Made by a program: the position numbers and the translations under genes. Shown piece by piece: positions 11,036-24,300 of a stretch of DNA of 64,000 nt. The stretch is from Brienomyrus brachyistius (taxonomy: Eukaryota > Chordata > Actinopteri > Osteoglossiformes > Mormyridae). The notes under the pieces are model-generated. The model saw only the letters and a list, made by a program, of their open reading frames with translations, had not been told where the DNA came from and ran no database searches. The DNA lies in contig NC_064539.1 of NCBI RefSeq assembly GCF_023856365.1, positions 31,346,482 to 31,410,481 on the forward strand, written 5' to 3'. Positions within the stretch are counted from its first letter, which is position 1; each line of letters begins with the position of its first letter.

Positions 11036-14000
11036 TGAGCATATTGGTGTCTATTGTGTTTTGTGTTGTCAGTATTCTGAATGAAAAGAGCATAGAAATA
11101 GAGATCTGCAGATGAAAGTGGAACCCAGCAATGAAATTATTGGGGGGGGGGTGCACACACTGAAGGCTGCTTGGGCTTGGTGTCCCGAGCAGGACACTAA
11201 CACCATCAGACACCCACCAACTTAATATTGCCAAGGTCACATTGTGCAGCATTGTTTAATGATCTTTTAACAGACATGCTTCCTGTGAAACGCCAGCGAA
11301 GGTAAACTGAGAGGCAGGAATATGCATCAGTATTCACTGGCTGATTCTCATTTGCTTTAATTAGTGAAACAAAGTAGTAAGCATGCAAGGTCACAAAGAG
11401 ACAATGACTATTAAACTGAGTCAGATGGAAAATGTGCCAAGCGTGAAAGACGGTGGTGAGGGTCTGAAGATGGACTCACATGGACACGTGACAGCCACAC
11501 TCAGATATACTCCGCATCATTCTGATGCGTGACATATAGTATTCTATATGTATTACTGATAAGTAATGTGTAATCAGCTTAAATTAACTTGTGGTGCTAA
11601 CCTTCTCCTAATGCTTGTCCCACAGAATGAATACACATGTCCCAGACCGTTACCGGGGGCTTGGCCAGGTGGAATGCCAACAATACACTGAAGACCGCTG
11701 GACAGTCATGTGACTCCTCGCATGCCTACGACTCCCAGCATTCTCTGCTCTGGGACAGAACGGGCTCCTTCTTGTAGGAGACATTCTCCCGTCCGGATGC
11801 TCCAGCCCAAGCCAGGACCTCATTCGCAGAGGCTCTCTGTTCATAAATGGCAAAATATTTTATTTATAATGTTTAAACTTCTATAGATGTTTTTTTTTTT
11901 TTTTTTTTTGTTAATTTCACCCACCATCACTCTCCTTGTTGCACTGCTGTCATTGGAGGATGATCCCGTCACTCAAAGCAGACTGACCTGTTACTGGTCA
12001 TTGCGTCGGAGGATTGGCGGGATCTGCTAAAGGTCTTTCAGTATCCCCAGCATCACAGCTTTATGGTGAGGGGGGGGGGGCACCTGAGAGGAATCCAAGG
12101 GTGGAGCAGGAGAATGAAGGAGAGGCCACCCATGTGGGAGAGGTTTGCAGCCCTGTGGCTCCCCTGCAGGACGTCCACTCACACAAACATCCTGAAGGAC
12201 GCGTGAGGTAGCTCGCGTAGCGCTAACGACCCAGATTGCCTCCCAGGAAGGTTCCTCATTCGGCGACTTCAGGCGCAACAGCTGCATGGAAGCAGGCGGC
12301 TCTGTGCCCATCGGGGGGTGGCGATTAGCCTCAAGGTCACCCCAACCCACATGAAAGGATCACGGCTCTGAAAGACCAGCTGCCCGGTCTGCCTTCCGCG
12401 TTATATTCTGACCCTCTTTGACCGACATCGATATACAAAAACACACTTTTAACTCACTCCTGAGAGCTGATAGAGATGGCCCTCCATTAAACGGGGCCGG
12501 GCGTTCAGCTGTTAGCGTGCATTTGGGGACTCACCATTCAGAAGGCATTGTGGGAGTTAGCCCCCCAGCTGGGGGCCATGGCCAGCCAGGCCAGGGAGGG
12601 ATTAAAGCCACATTTATCCACATAAGTGCTCACCAGGCTTCCATCTGACAAATCACCTGTGTGTGTGAACGTGTATGTGTCTGTGTGTGTGTGTTTGGGT
12701 GACCAAGCCATTGGTGTCTGATCTATAGATGCATCCTGCAGCTTGGCTGATTGGATCAGATCCAAGTGCCAAGGCAGAGTGTGTGAGAGAGTATTTTACG
12801 GGATTAAGCCTGCAGTGCCTCTGGTCCACGTCATCCTACTGAAAATGTGGCTCTGGTCACTGGGACAGATGTCTCAAGCTGAAGTGTGCAGGACTGTGTC
12901 CAGGTTACGCCACAAACGCAATTTTGTACTCTGTGGTCTCTCTGCATTTTACCCTGCAAATCTGTTCATATTTTATAAGGAACAGTACGACTTGTTCACC
13001 AAAAAGGTCCTGTTTTCTAAATAAAATGTTGTGACATTCATAGGAAAATGTGAATATGTTTCCTTGATATAGGCATTGCATCATGTTTTTTGTTTTCATT
13101 AAAAAGTTGTTTTCTATAAAAGACTCTGCTATCAGAATAGCTTTCATTTCTTATTACAGTGAAGAGATTCAATACTTTCCTGTGACCCTGACCAAGATAT
13201 GCAGTTAGAAGATGGAAGATTGGATGGATGAATCTTAAAAAAATCTCCAGCATCTGTGTGTGTTTGTGTGAGTTATGTATGTATTACATCGTAGGGACAA
13301 AATGTCCCCAAAATGATATAAAACTGGTTAGTTTGATGTTGTGGGGACCTTTTTATTTCGGTTTGTAAAAATATGTGACTGCAATCAAGCAACTAAAAAT
13401 GTCAAAAGTCTTTTGTTTGGTTACTTATGGTTGAGGTTAGGGCTGGGTAGGGGTTAAGATTAGGGTCATTGTTGAGATTAGGGTTCTTCCCCATAGGAAT
13501 GAATGGATGGTCCCCACGAAGATATGAACACAATTGTGTGCATGCATGTGTGTGTTCATGTGCCACACAGAGCCCACATGGGCAGAGAGTGGTGACATCA
13601 TCTCTTGCGATGTCACCACATGAAGACACCCAACAGGAAGGCAGGTGTACACTGAGCCGGACAGCACCTTCAGACAGCACCCTTCTGGAGTGTTGTCATG
13701 GATACGTCACCGGAGGTGGGGGATTCATCATACATTGCAGCACTTTACCCTTCTGGCTGGGAGATGACACAGGCAAACTCAAGGTGTTCCTTAATGACGC
13801 TAATAATAATTTAATTTTAATAACAATAGTAATGACGAATTTTCCCCTTGTCTTTAAATGTCCTGATGTAACAGGCACCCAATTCAGCCGAGTGTTCGGA
13901 TCTGATCCTGGATCAGACTCCAGACCAGCACAAGTCCCACAGCCAGGGACGTCAGAAACAGGAGCAAAAACATAAATAATTAGTATTATGTTCTTTTTCC

Positions 14001-16035
14001 CTTTATCATGAATCCTCGTGTCACTGAGCAGTTCACTGCTAATGCAAAAGATTGCAAAGACGAAACATCATACCTACAAACACGGAAGTCCTGCACCAGA
14101 AAAACTAATTTTATCATGTGGATGTTTAGCCAAAAAAGAATCATAACCCTACTCTACAGATTTAATCTTGTTTTCAATTATGAAATGCTTGTTATTCAAA
14201 AATTATTTTGAAATCTTTTTTTACATTGCATCTTTTCATGACGCGACTATTGTCTCAACTGCAGTGTCACGATATACATCACACTCCTGTCCCCCGCAGA
14301 CCCCTGGGCTCCCCCAACGTCAAATTCCATCTGACGCCACTGGGCACAGCCCATAACCAACAGCAGTGGCAGGGAATCACATCGGAACAGAAAAAACCTC
14401 TTTGCCCTCTACTTATAATTGTTATTTTTTATTGATTTTCCTCAGAGAGATGGACCTTAACCCAAGTCTCGCATTCGCTGAACAAAACAAGACACAATCT
14501 GAAGTAAAAGGCTGCACGGCTCTGCTGGTGGAATCCTACAGAGACACGGAGTGGGAACCCGGCTTTCCGAAGCCGAGCAGCTGCACTGACTCAGAGCACT
14601 TACAGCCCCCCCCCCACACCTCGCCTCACACGATCAGTCCACAGCGATGCCCTCTTTCCCTTCACATTCGTAATAATGGTTCCCCACCCCTCCACGCATG
14701 TGTGAACGATGTGGCCACTCAGTGTGTCCGGCAGCCACCTTAAAATGCAGGTTATGCGGGCAGCACCCATGCGGCGAGGAGAGTGACCTCAGCACAGAGA
14801 CGGCGTTGAAGGTGTAGGCGGGCAGCACAGTCAGGCCTGTGTGCAGGCGGCGGAGATCACAAAAACTCCCAGGGCAGCATTTCCATAGAATGAAAACACC
14901 CACCCCAAGATTTACTTACATTTCCTGATACATAAGGACATTCTCAGTCATTCTCTGAAAGGTCTACAAAGCCGCCCACTGCTCTCTTCTGGGAGTGCTG
15001 GTCTCACCCTCCTCAGCATGTGCTGCGTGACAATCTGATATGATGTTGATGACGCTTCCTGAGCCCCTGAGAACCGCGATGTGTGAAATGCAGACCCAGA
15101 CCGTACCGCCAGTGCCTCTCGAGGACCTCGCACCTTCCCCAGTGACCTTTGGGAAGCCTGATCTCCTGCAGTGCTAAGCGTGTCAGAAAATATGAGCCAG
15201 CATTAGTGTTACTCACGGGGACAAATGCGGGGAGTGTTCCATCTCCAAACAAACCTCTCCAGGAAGAGTCTCAGTCGCAAGGAACTGAGTGGAAACTAGT
15301 TATCAATGCAAAAGGCCCCAAAGATGCAGGGTGATGGGAGGTTCTGAGAGTTTGTGGTGTGGAGTCTATGACTGTAACATCCTGTACAGCTTTCCCAGAG
15401 GTATTTTAACTTCAAGCATCTCTCCATATTCCCATTAGATCTTATGGTTGTGGAGAAACGTAGATTTTACCTGAAGGACACAGTGAAACTGTGAAGGCAG
15501 AGAAAGGACAAAGGAGAAGATTAATACCTCATACAAATGGAGAATGCATCCGGAATCATAATTCATCCCAAACAAATCGGTTATATGGGTGGGAAGTAGA
15601 GAGCAGCCAGGGAGAAGTGAGCAGAGACAGTGAACAACAGCACTCTGTCGGGCCTTCGACACTTATGCGGAATACTAATGAAGCTTCCTGAGGATGGAGA
15701 GGGTGGATGGGGAGACAGGGACATCCAAACATTTTGCCAGGCCGGCTCATTCCTTACACTGACCTACAAGGCGGAGATCCACCTGCAGCTGTCGACCATC
15801 TCCAGCAGTACGAACCACCGTGGTTGAGCCATGTTCCCAGCACCTTACGGTGGCTAATAAGTCATTCAGTCTCCCTTGTTCTTTTTATCTTCAGCAAACA
15901 AATGGGCGAACAGAAATAAAAAGTGAAATAATGAAAGATTTATGACTCGTGTTTACGCAGTGAGAACACTTCAAAAACAAGCTGAGCTACCAGCGATACA
16001 CATTGAAGGGCAATCAAGTGGATTTTTTCATCCCT
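11036..16035. other. No gene seen
   Basis: Five kilobases with only the interspersed repeat at 13264 and short homopolymers (T run near 11890, G run near 12070). None of the short frames shows a known motif with paired splice sites. Confidence 0.55.
13264..13550. repeat. Interspersed TCCCCAC-type fish repeat, near complete
   Basis: A (TG)n-flanked element with GGGACAAAATGTCCCC, GTTGTGGGGACC, a middle of diverged TTAGGG-like repeats, then CCCATAGGAATGAATGGATGGTCCCCAC. Partial relatives occur at 8805-8860, 53080-53140 and 55930-55985. Non-coding. Confidence 0.6.
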
Positions 16036-18450
16036 TGAGATAGTGTGTATCACAGACCACCCTCAGGCCTCCTTTCTCCTTGAGGTAGTGTGTATCACAG
16101 ACCACCCCTCAGGCCCCCTTTCTCCTTGAAGTAGTGTGTATCACAGACCACCCTCAGGCCTCCTTTCTCCTTGAGGTAGTGTGTATCACAGACCACCCCT
16201 CAGGCCCCCTTTCTCCTTGAGGTAGTGTGTATCACAGACCACCCTCAGGCCTCCTTTCTCCTTGAGGTAGTGTGTATCACAGACCACCCCTCAGGCCCCC
16301 TTTCTCCTTGAAGTAGTGTGTATCACAGACCACCCCTCAGGCCCCCTTTCTCCTTGAGGTAGTGTGTATCACAGACTATCCTCAAGCCCCCTTTCTCCTT
16401 GAAGTAGTGTGTATCACAGACCACCCCTCAGGCCCCCTTTCTCCTTGAGGTAGTGTGTATCACACCTTACCCTCAGACCCCCTTTCTCCTTGAAGTAGTG
16501 TGTATCACAGACAACCCTCAGGCCCCCTTTCTCCTTGAGGTAGTGTGTATCACAGCATACCCTCAGGCCCCCTTTCTCCTTGAGGTAGTGTGTATCACAG
16601 CATACCCTCAGGCCCCCTTTCTCCTTGAAGTAGTGTGTATCACAGACCACCCCTCAGGCCCCCTTTCTCCTTGAGGTAGTGTGTATCACAGACTACCCTC
16701 AAGCCCCCTTTCTCCTTGAAGTAGTGTGTATCACAGACCACCCCTCAGGCCCCCTTTCTCCTTGAGGTAGTGTGTATCACACCTTACCCTCAGACCCCCT
16801 TTCTCCTTGAAGTAGTGTGTATCACAGACCACCCTCAGGCCCCCTTTCTCCTTGAGGTAGTATCACAGTATACCCTCAAGCCCCCTTTCTCCTTGAAGTA
16901 GTGTGTATCACAGACCACCCTCAGGCCCCCTTTCTCCTTGAGGTAGTGTGTATCACAGACCACCCTCAGGCCCCCTTTCTCCTTGAGGTAGTGTGTATCA
17001 CAGACCACCCTCAGGCCCCCTTTCTCCTTGAGGTAGTGTGTATCACAGACCACCCTCAGGCCCCCTTTCTCCTTGAGGTAGTATCACAGCACACCCTCAG
17101 GCGCCCTTTCTCCTTGAGGTAGTGTGTATCACAGACTACTCTCAGGCCCCCTTTCTCCTTGAGGTAGTGTGTATCACAGACTACCCTCAGGCCCCCTTTG
17201 TCCTTCAGGTAGTGTGTATCACAGACCACACCTCAGGCCCCCTTTCTCCTTGAGGTAGTGTGTATCACAGACCACCTTCAGGCGCCCTTTCTCCTTGAGA
17301 TAGTGTGCATCACAGACCACTCCTCAGGCCCCATTTCTCCTTGAAGTAGTGTGTATCACAGACCACCCTCATGCACAATTTCTCCTTGAGGTAGTGTGTA
17401 TCACAGACTACCCCTCAGGCCCCCTTTCTCCTTGAGATAGTGTGCATCACAGACCACTCCTCAGGCCCCATTTTTCCTTGAGGTAGTGTGTATTACAGCA
17501 CACCCTCAGGCCCCATTTTTCCTTGAGGTAGTGTGTATCACAGACCACCCTCGGGCACCATTTCTCCTTGAGATAGTGTGTATCACAGACCACCCTCAGG
17601 CCCCCTTTCTCCTGGAAGTAGTGTGTATCACAGACCACCCCTCAGGCCCCCTTTCTCCTTGAAGTAGTGTGTATCACAGACCACCCTCAGGCACCCTTTC
17701 TCCTTGAAGTAGTATGTATCACAGACCACCCCTCAGGCCCCCTTTCTCCTTGAGGTAGTGTGTATCACAGACCACCGCTCAGGCCCCCTTTCTCCTTCAG
17801 GTAGTGTGTATCACAGACAACCCCTCAGGCCCCCTTTCTCCTTGAAGTAGTGTGTATCACAGACCACCCTCAGGCCCCCTTTCTCCTTGAGGTAGTGTGT
17901 ATCACAGACCACCCTCAGGCCCCCTTTCTCCTTGTCTCCTTGAGGTAGTGTGTATCACAGACCACCCTCGGGCCCCCTTTCTCCTTGAGGTAGTGTGTAT
18001 CACAGACCACCCCTCAGGCCCCTTTTCTCCTTGAGGTAGTGTATATCACAGACCACCCCTCAGGTCCACATTCTTCTTGAAGTAGTGTATCACATACCAC
18101 CCTCAGGCCCCCATTCTTCTTGAAGTAGTGTATCACAGACCACCGCTCAGGCCCCCTTTCTCTTGAGGTAGTGTGTATCACAGACCACCCCTCAGGCCCC
18201 CTTTCTCCTTGAAGTTGTGTGTATCACAGACCACCCTCAGGCACCCTTTTCCTTGAGGTAGTGTATATCACAGACCACCCCTCAGGCCCCCATTCTTCTT
18301 GAAGTAGTGTATCACATACCACCCTCAGGCCCCCATTCTTCTTGAGGTAGTGTATATCACATACCACCCTCAGGCCCCCATTCTTCTTGAAGTAGTGTGT
18401 CACAGACCACCCTCAGGCCCCCTTTCTCCTTGAAGTAGTGTGTCACAGAC
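16036..18450. repeat. Largest minisatellite, 44/45-bp unit, 2.4 kb
   Basis: More than 50 copies with core TAGTGTGTATCACAGACCAC and CCCCCTTTCTCCTTGA. The left end alternates two unit types; the right end decays, with shorter TTCTTCTTGAAGTAGTGTATC forms. Confidence 0.97.
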
Positions 18451-19431
18451 CAGCTTCAATGCATTTTGGGCAAGAGGCCAGAAAGGCCATCGTCCAATAA
18501 TAAGTGGAATTCGAAGGACATGAGCTCACAGAGGAGTGATATATGGGTAGAAATACCCCCAAAAACATGAACAGAGAGACGCCAGGTTATAGAGCAGGAG
18601 ATCAGTCACGTTAAACATAACTGCCCTCCTCAGAGCTTTTATCCCCTACATCACATGCCATTAGAGTGATAATAAGACACTGCCAGTCCCCTCCCCCAAA
18701 TACCATTTTTAAACACATCAGAAGGTGGGCAGTCCTGCCACAGGTTAACGCTGATGGTAGTCAGTCACCTCCCATGACGCACCACCGCCTTTTCACCACT
18801 CCGATGCTGTCAGAGCTAACATATGTCATACAGCAGCCCCATTAGGCCACACAGCAGCATGCAGTGAGCCCACCCCACCATTACAGGGCAGACACGTTTG
18901 TATATACTGCAAGAAAGTCGGATTAATAGCATCTCTCTCTCGGTCCACTAGCTTAAAGTATAACCCCGAGGCTGACATCAACAAACTCAGATTCACTCAG
19001 GAAAATCATTCCAGCATTTTTGATCATATTTTAAGTCAAATTTGGATTCACTGAACAAATTTCCTGTAAGCATATTTTGAACCACCATTTAAACTGTCTC
19101 CTTTTTGTGAGTTTATAGTAAATCTGTGTTTCCGTCACCCCATTTAAAGTCACCCCGATCTGAATACATGAGGCCTCAATCACGCAGCCAAACTGCTCAT
19201 TAAGACGGCATCCTTCGCAATCTGAACGATGTCACCATTGCTGGCTTTGATTTATCAAATTGAACTTGCAAAGCGAGGTCTCTATATAATTTCTCAGTAG
19301 GGAAGAAAGCTGTATAAAGTTAATTTAGTGTTATTTGGATTTCTCAGATAACACAGTAGTTCAAAAACAAAAGTCTTACTGTCATGTTTAACTTGCATAT
19401 GGAAGATACCTTTTAAGGAAAGGAATCACAT

Positions 19432-19665
19432 GCCACTTCACCCTGGTTAACGCCCATGTGCTGCTTCACCCTGGTTATTGCCCATGTGCTGCTTCACCCT
19501 GGTTGACGCCCACGTCATGTTTCACCCTGGTTAACGCCCATGTGCTGCTTCACCCTGGTTATTGCCCACGTGCCACTTCACCCTGGTTATCGCCCACGAG
19601 ATGTTTCACCCTGGTTATTGCCCATGTGCTGCTTCACCCTGGGTAACACCCACGTGCTGCTTCAC
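19432..19665. repeat. Minisatellite, 28-bp unit
   Basis: About eight copies with core GCTTCACCCTGGTTATTGCC. Non-coding. Confidence 0.9.
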
Positions 19666-20039
19666 ACTAAACACCCAAATCTGTTTCAAATACTCATCCA
19701 CGCTCCATGAAAGTAACACAATAAAATTTCCCAGAAACTGCATTCTGTTCTTAAAATCATGTGCCAAAATAAGCATTTTAATAGGATACATATCAGTAAA
19801 TTTAAATCCCAGCACAGCGTGCAATTTGGTCTATAAAAATCATGCAAACAGCTTGACTGATACCCTTCGGCTTGTGCTGGTTTTAGGTTTCTTCAGTTAT
19901 AACAGAGATGAGTTGTAGGGACACATTTCATTACCCGGAAAACAGGCCTATCACAGCACATCACTGTCTTTCATCAACATACTCCCCTGAGTCATCTCTT
20001 CTGGGACAGGGAGGCCACCCCAGTGTGTGCACTGTCTGT

Positions 20040-20945
20040 GTCAGGCCTCTGTGAGGTCTCTGTGTGTGTGAGGGCTGTCCCGGTATGAGGTCTCTGTGTG
20101 TGTGAGGGCTGTCCCTGTATGAGGTCTCTGTGTGTGTGAGGGCTGTCCCTGTATGAGGTCTCTGTGTGTGTGAGGGCTGTCCCTGTATGAGGTCTCTGTG
20201 TGTGTGAGGGCTGTCCCTGTATGAGGTCTCTGTGTGTGTGAGGGCTGTCCCTGTATGAGCTCTATGTGTGTGTGAGGGCTGTCCCTGTATGAGCTCTATG
20301 TGTGTGTGAGGGCTGTCCCTGTATGAGGTCTCTGTGTGTGTGAGGGCTGTCCCTGTACGAGGTCTGTGTGAGGGCTGTCCCTGTACGAGGTCTGTGTGTG
20401 TGTGTGTGTGTGAGGGCTGTCCCTGTACGAGGTCTGTGTGTGTGTGTGTGAGGGCTGTCCCTGTACGAGGTCTGTGTGTGTGTGTGTGAGGGCTGTCCCT
20501 GTACGAGGTCTGTGTGTGTGTGTGTGAGGGCTGTCCCTGTACGAGGTGTGTGTGTGAGGGCTGTCCCTGTACGAGGTCTGTGTGTGTGTGTGTGAGGGCT
20601 GTCCCTGTACGAGGTCTGTGTGTGTGTGTGTGAGGGCTGTCCCTGTACGAGGTCTGTGTGTGTGTGTGTGTGAGGGCTGTCCCTGTACGAGGTCTGTGTG
20701 TGTGTGTGTGTGAGGGCTGTCCCTGTACGAGGTCTGTGTGTGTGTGTGTGTGAGGGCTGTCCCTATACGAGGTCTGTGTGTGTGTGAGGGCTGTCCCTGT
20801 ACGAGGTCTGTGTGTGTGTGAGGGCTGTCCCTGTACGAGGTCTCTCTGTGTGTGAGGGCTGTCCCCTGTATGAGGTCTCTCTGTGTGTGAGGGCTGTCCC
20901 TGTACGAGGCCTCTGTGTGTGTGAGGGCTGTCCCTAGTTGACGGT
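20040..20945. repeat. Compound minisatellite with embedded (TG)n
   Basis: About 26 copies of GAGGGCTGTCCCTGTACGAG, each followed by TCTG and a TG run of different length, so unit length varies from about 26 to 44 bp. Confidence 0.95.
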
Positions 20946-21114
20946 TGTCTCTACATGAGGGCTGTCCACGAGTGAGACACAATTCTAGCTGTAATGTGGC
21001 ACTGAGAAGATCCCAAAGGAGGCCAGTGTGAGAAGTTTCACCCCCCCATCCAGGTCATATTTATCATTGAGATACATTCAATTACAGGGAAAAAATATCA
21101 ACGGTTATAAGAGC

Positions 21115-21130
21115 TTTATTTAGCTTTATT
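21115..21130 (-). terminator. Polyadenylation signals of the amine oxidase gene
   Basis: Two AATAAA hexamers on the minus strand (21115-21120 and 21125-21130) lie about 230-245 bp beyond the stop codon at 21361. They are the likely 3' end signals of the oxidase mRNA. Confidence 0.6.
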
Positions 21131-21360
21131 TATACAAGAACAGGAACAATCTGCGCAGTGCTGCTTTCCTTTGCTCTTTCCTTCTTACAAGACAAACTAA
21201 ACTACAGACTCATGATTATTTTATACTGTTTGTAGCTTGGGGCAGAGAGGTGGTATTAGAACCCCTTCAAAGATGCGTGTGTGTCCCAATAAGCTCTGCC
21301 CCCTACTGGAGCCTGGCGGTACCTTCTACCACACATCTGAAACTGCCAGCTTCACCGCCT

Positions 21361-24300
21361 TCATCTCTTCAGCCCGTTCAAGAGCTGAGCCAAGCCAACA
21401 CTCTGCAGGAAGGCTGAGACCTGGCCAATCGCTGCGTGCCACCCACCGTGCCGGGCCAGGAAGAGGGCAACTCCCAGAGCTACCACAGCCGTGGCAAAAT
21501 AAACAGGATGTCGGCTAGGGGGGGGAAGCCCCCGGCTATGGGGAGGGCTGGCAGCAGAAGCCCGGGCCTCACCCAGCTCATCCTGGGACAGCAGGTGAGG
21601 TGACAGTCGCTCCAGTACCTCCAGGGCAGCTCGCCGGCCCGACTGGACGGCGCCGTTCATATATCCGCACCAGAAGGTGGCGCTCTCGGTGCCTGCCCAG
21701 TAGATCCTGCAGGCAGATATTGCATTTAGACATGGGCAGGACGGAGGGGAGCACCTTCTACAGACAGCACACCCAGTCATGTCTGCTAGGCCACAGGTCC
21801 CGGAACCCTGGCCAGGCTGTGGACTCCCTAGTGCCCTGTTCTGGGCAGGAAGCTGAGCAGCGTCTTTCACGGGCCTGACGTAGGAATTAACAAGCACTTT
21901 GGTATGTTTTTTGCAGATGGTTCTAGATTAAAGTTGCTATTGGGTTTGTGTGCAGGAGGAAGAAAATTAAATTTGTGTGTGTGTGCGTGCGTGTGTGTGT
22001 GTCAGTGTTTCATCCAGCAGTAACGAGATACAGAGAATGCTAGAGGAAGTTCATGAGCAGGCCAATTTTGGACCATGAATTACAAAATAGTAATCAGCTC
22101 TGTTAGTATGAATTAATCATTCGGTCCTATATTCATTATAGGACACTGGGGAAAAGCAAAAACAAAAGAAGGAAAGATTCGTATTCGTATTATTCTGATG
22201 AGAAGGAGACATAGACAAGTAACTGTCAGTAATTAGGGTCCAACACATTTCTCGTGCTTGGAGTTGCCCTTGTGCTTTAGGGGGTAGAACAGTCCTTAAA
22301 ATGATAATTAAGGGGCAGATTACACCTTGGGCCTATAACTCCAGAGAAAGGGAGGGGTAAATGCATTGTAAAGGACCCCCACTCAGCAGCCAGAGAAGTC
22401 GTCCCACGAGACCTGGTTGCATAGCAACGGGAAATAATCGTTTTAGCTCAAATTATTAACTTATTTACCATGACCCCAGTGTACGCCTCCACCCTGTGTT
22501 CATGCCGTAAATACAGAGATAAAAAATCAAACCTGTCACAGAAAAGGACAGTTTACGACGCCGGCTTGTCGTTCAGTGGGAATGGGGGTGCTGGGCTCAC
22601 CCTAATGCCCCCCCCGTGTCCTCATAAATAAAGCCCCAGCCATCCTCCAAATCGGCTTCGGTCTGCATATTTAAATAGTTTCGGGACACAAGGTGCAGGC
22701 ATCCAAATGAAAAATGGAGGCTGGTGCCAGGATTTGACATCACGCCATGTGACAGGCAACATGGATGATGGCTCTGCCATTGATCAAAATGGTGTAAATC
22801 CCACTGCAACGTCACTCCTGTCACCTGCACACCAGGCTGCATCTACTGTATACTGTCACATGACTCCAGAGGCCTCCTTAGTTTGTGTAATGAGCTAAGC
22901 GTGCTGACACACAGGAAGGAGCAGGAAGAAAGGACAGGGGAAGGCCACCATTCCAAAGGAAACTCTCCACAAGTCATAAATTCCCTGCTTGTTCATGAGG
23001 AACGCAGGCTAAGATGGAGTAGGGATGGAGTAGGGATGGAGTAGGTGTAGTAGCTAGTCTGGGGGATCTGCCAGGTCAATTATGGCGCAGGATACATATC
23101 ATTGTAAAAGGTCCATGTTCCCTCTGCATGGCCAGTATCACTGTAAAGGCCCACGTTCCCTCTGCATGGCCTGTATCAGTGTAAAAGGCCCATGTTCCCT
23201 CCGCATGGTCTGTATCACAATAAAAGGTGCACCTTCCCTCCATACGGCCTGTATCACTGTAAAAGGTGCACCTTCCCTCCATACGGCCTGTATCACTGTA
23301 AAAGGCCCACATTCCCTCTGCGTGGCTTCCATCACTGTAAAAGGCCCATGTTCCCTCTGCATGGCCTGTATCACTGTAAAAGGCCCACGTTCCCTCTGCA
23401 TGGCCTGTATCACTGTAAAAGGCCCACGTTCCCTCTGCATGGCCTGTATCACTGTAAAAGGCCCAAGTTCCCTCTGCATGGCCTGTATCACTGTAAAAGG
23501 CCCATGTTCCCTCCGCATGGTCTGTATCACTGTAAAAGGCCCACATTCTCTCCAAAAGGCCTGTATTACTGTAAAAGTCCTATGTTCCCTCAGCATGGCC
23601 TGTATTGCTGTAAAAGGCCTACGTTCCCTCAGCACGGACTGTGTCGCTGTAAAAGGCCTACGTTCCCACCGCATGGACAGCACCCCTGTCCTTTTTACCC
23701 ATCCATACACTTTGCACCTTGAATCTCATTTAGTCTGTTTACCTTCCACATGGTCTACGAAGGCTGGGGTGGTAGTACGTCAACATCCCAGGCATCATGA
23801 CATTGACTGGACACCCTCCACTGTAATCCTCTTTGGCCCAGTCCTGCAAGCATCAAACAATGAGTTAAAAGCAGTGATTACATTGCATCTCTACGAACAG
23901 ACCATTAAATCAACGAGTACAGAAAATAAAAGAAAGAAACAGTGCATTGAGGGTGAATTCAGGGTCACGTGGCCGGTCAGGGGGCCCATGAAGGAGGGAA
24001 GAGCTGAAAGCCACAAAGACATCCCCTATTACATCAATGGTGGCTATTAAACTTCCTGAGAAAAAAATCACAACGGCGTTTGATATCTGCCCTTTGATTT
24101 CTGTGATGGAGCATTTCAATCCACTCAGCAGCTTTCAGTCGCAGCAAACACTAAAGGAGATAAATAAGGCGATATTCAGAGGTAACTCCTCGCCTTCTCG
24201 GGCGGCTCGTACGTCTCTATCACAGCCTACATCCGCAAAAGCGTAGGACTCTCCCTTACTGATACATCTGCAGTGGCATTTCTAGTGAATAAAAAGTCAC

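Larger units (their letters stand above)
18451..21110. other. No gene outside the arrays
   Basis: Unique DNA at 18451-19431 and 19666-20039 around the 28-bp and TG-linked arrays, without a supported exon. Confidence 0.55.

Noticed and set aside
9889..11115. A 408-codon plus-strand frame rich in Cys/Ser/Val
   Set aside because: It lies in the 35/41-bp minisatellite, three frames are open at once, and there is no splice, start or domain support.
16036..18450. Possible CRISPR-like regular array
   Set aside because: The 44/45-bp units are contiguous near-identical copies with no unique spacers, in a eukaryotic genome.
21361..21897. Exon 12 extended as one 178-codon ORF
   Set aside because: Only 21706-21361 matches the amine oxidase family; the upstream part lies beyond a good acceptor at 21707 and has no similarity.
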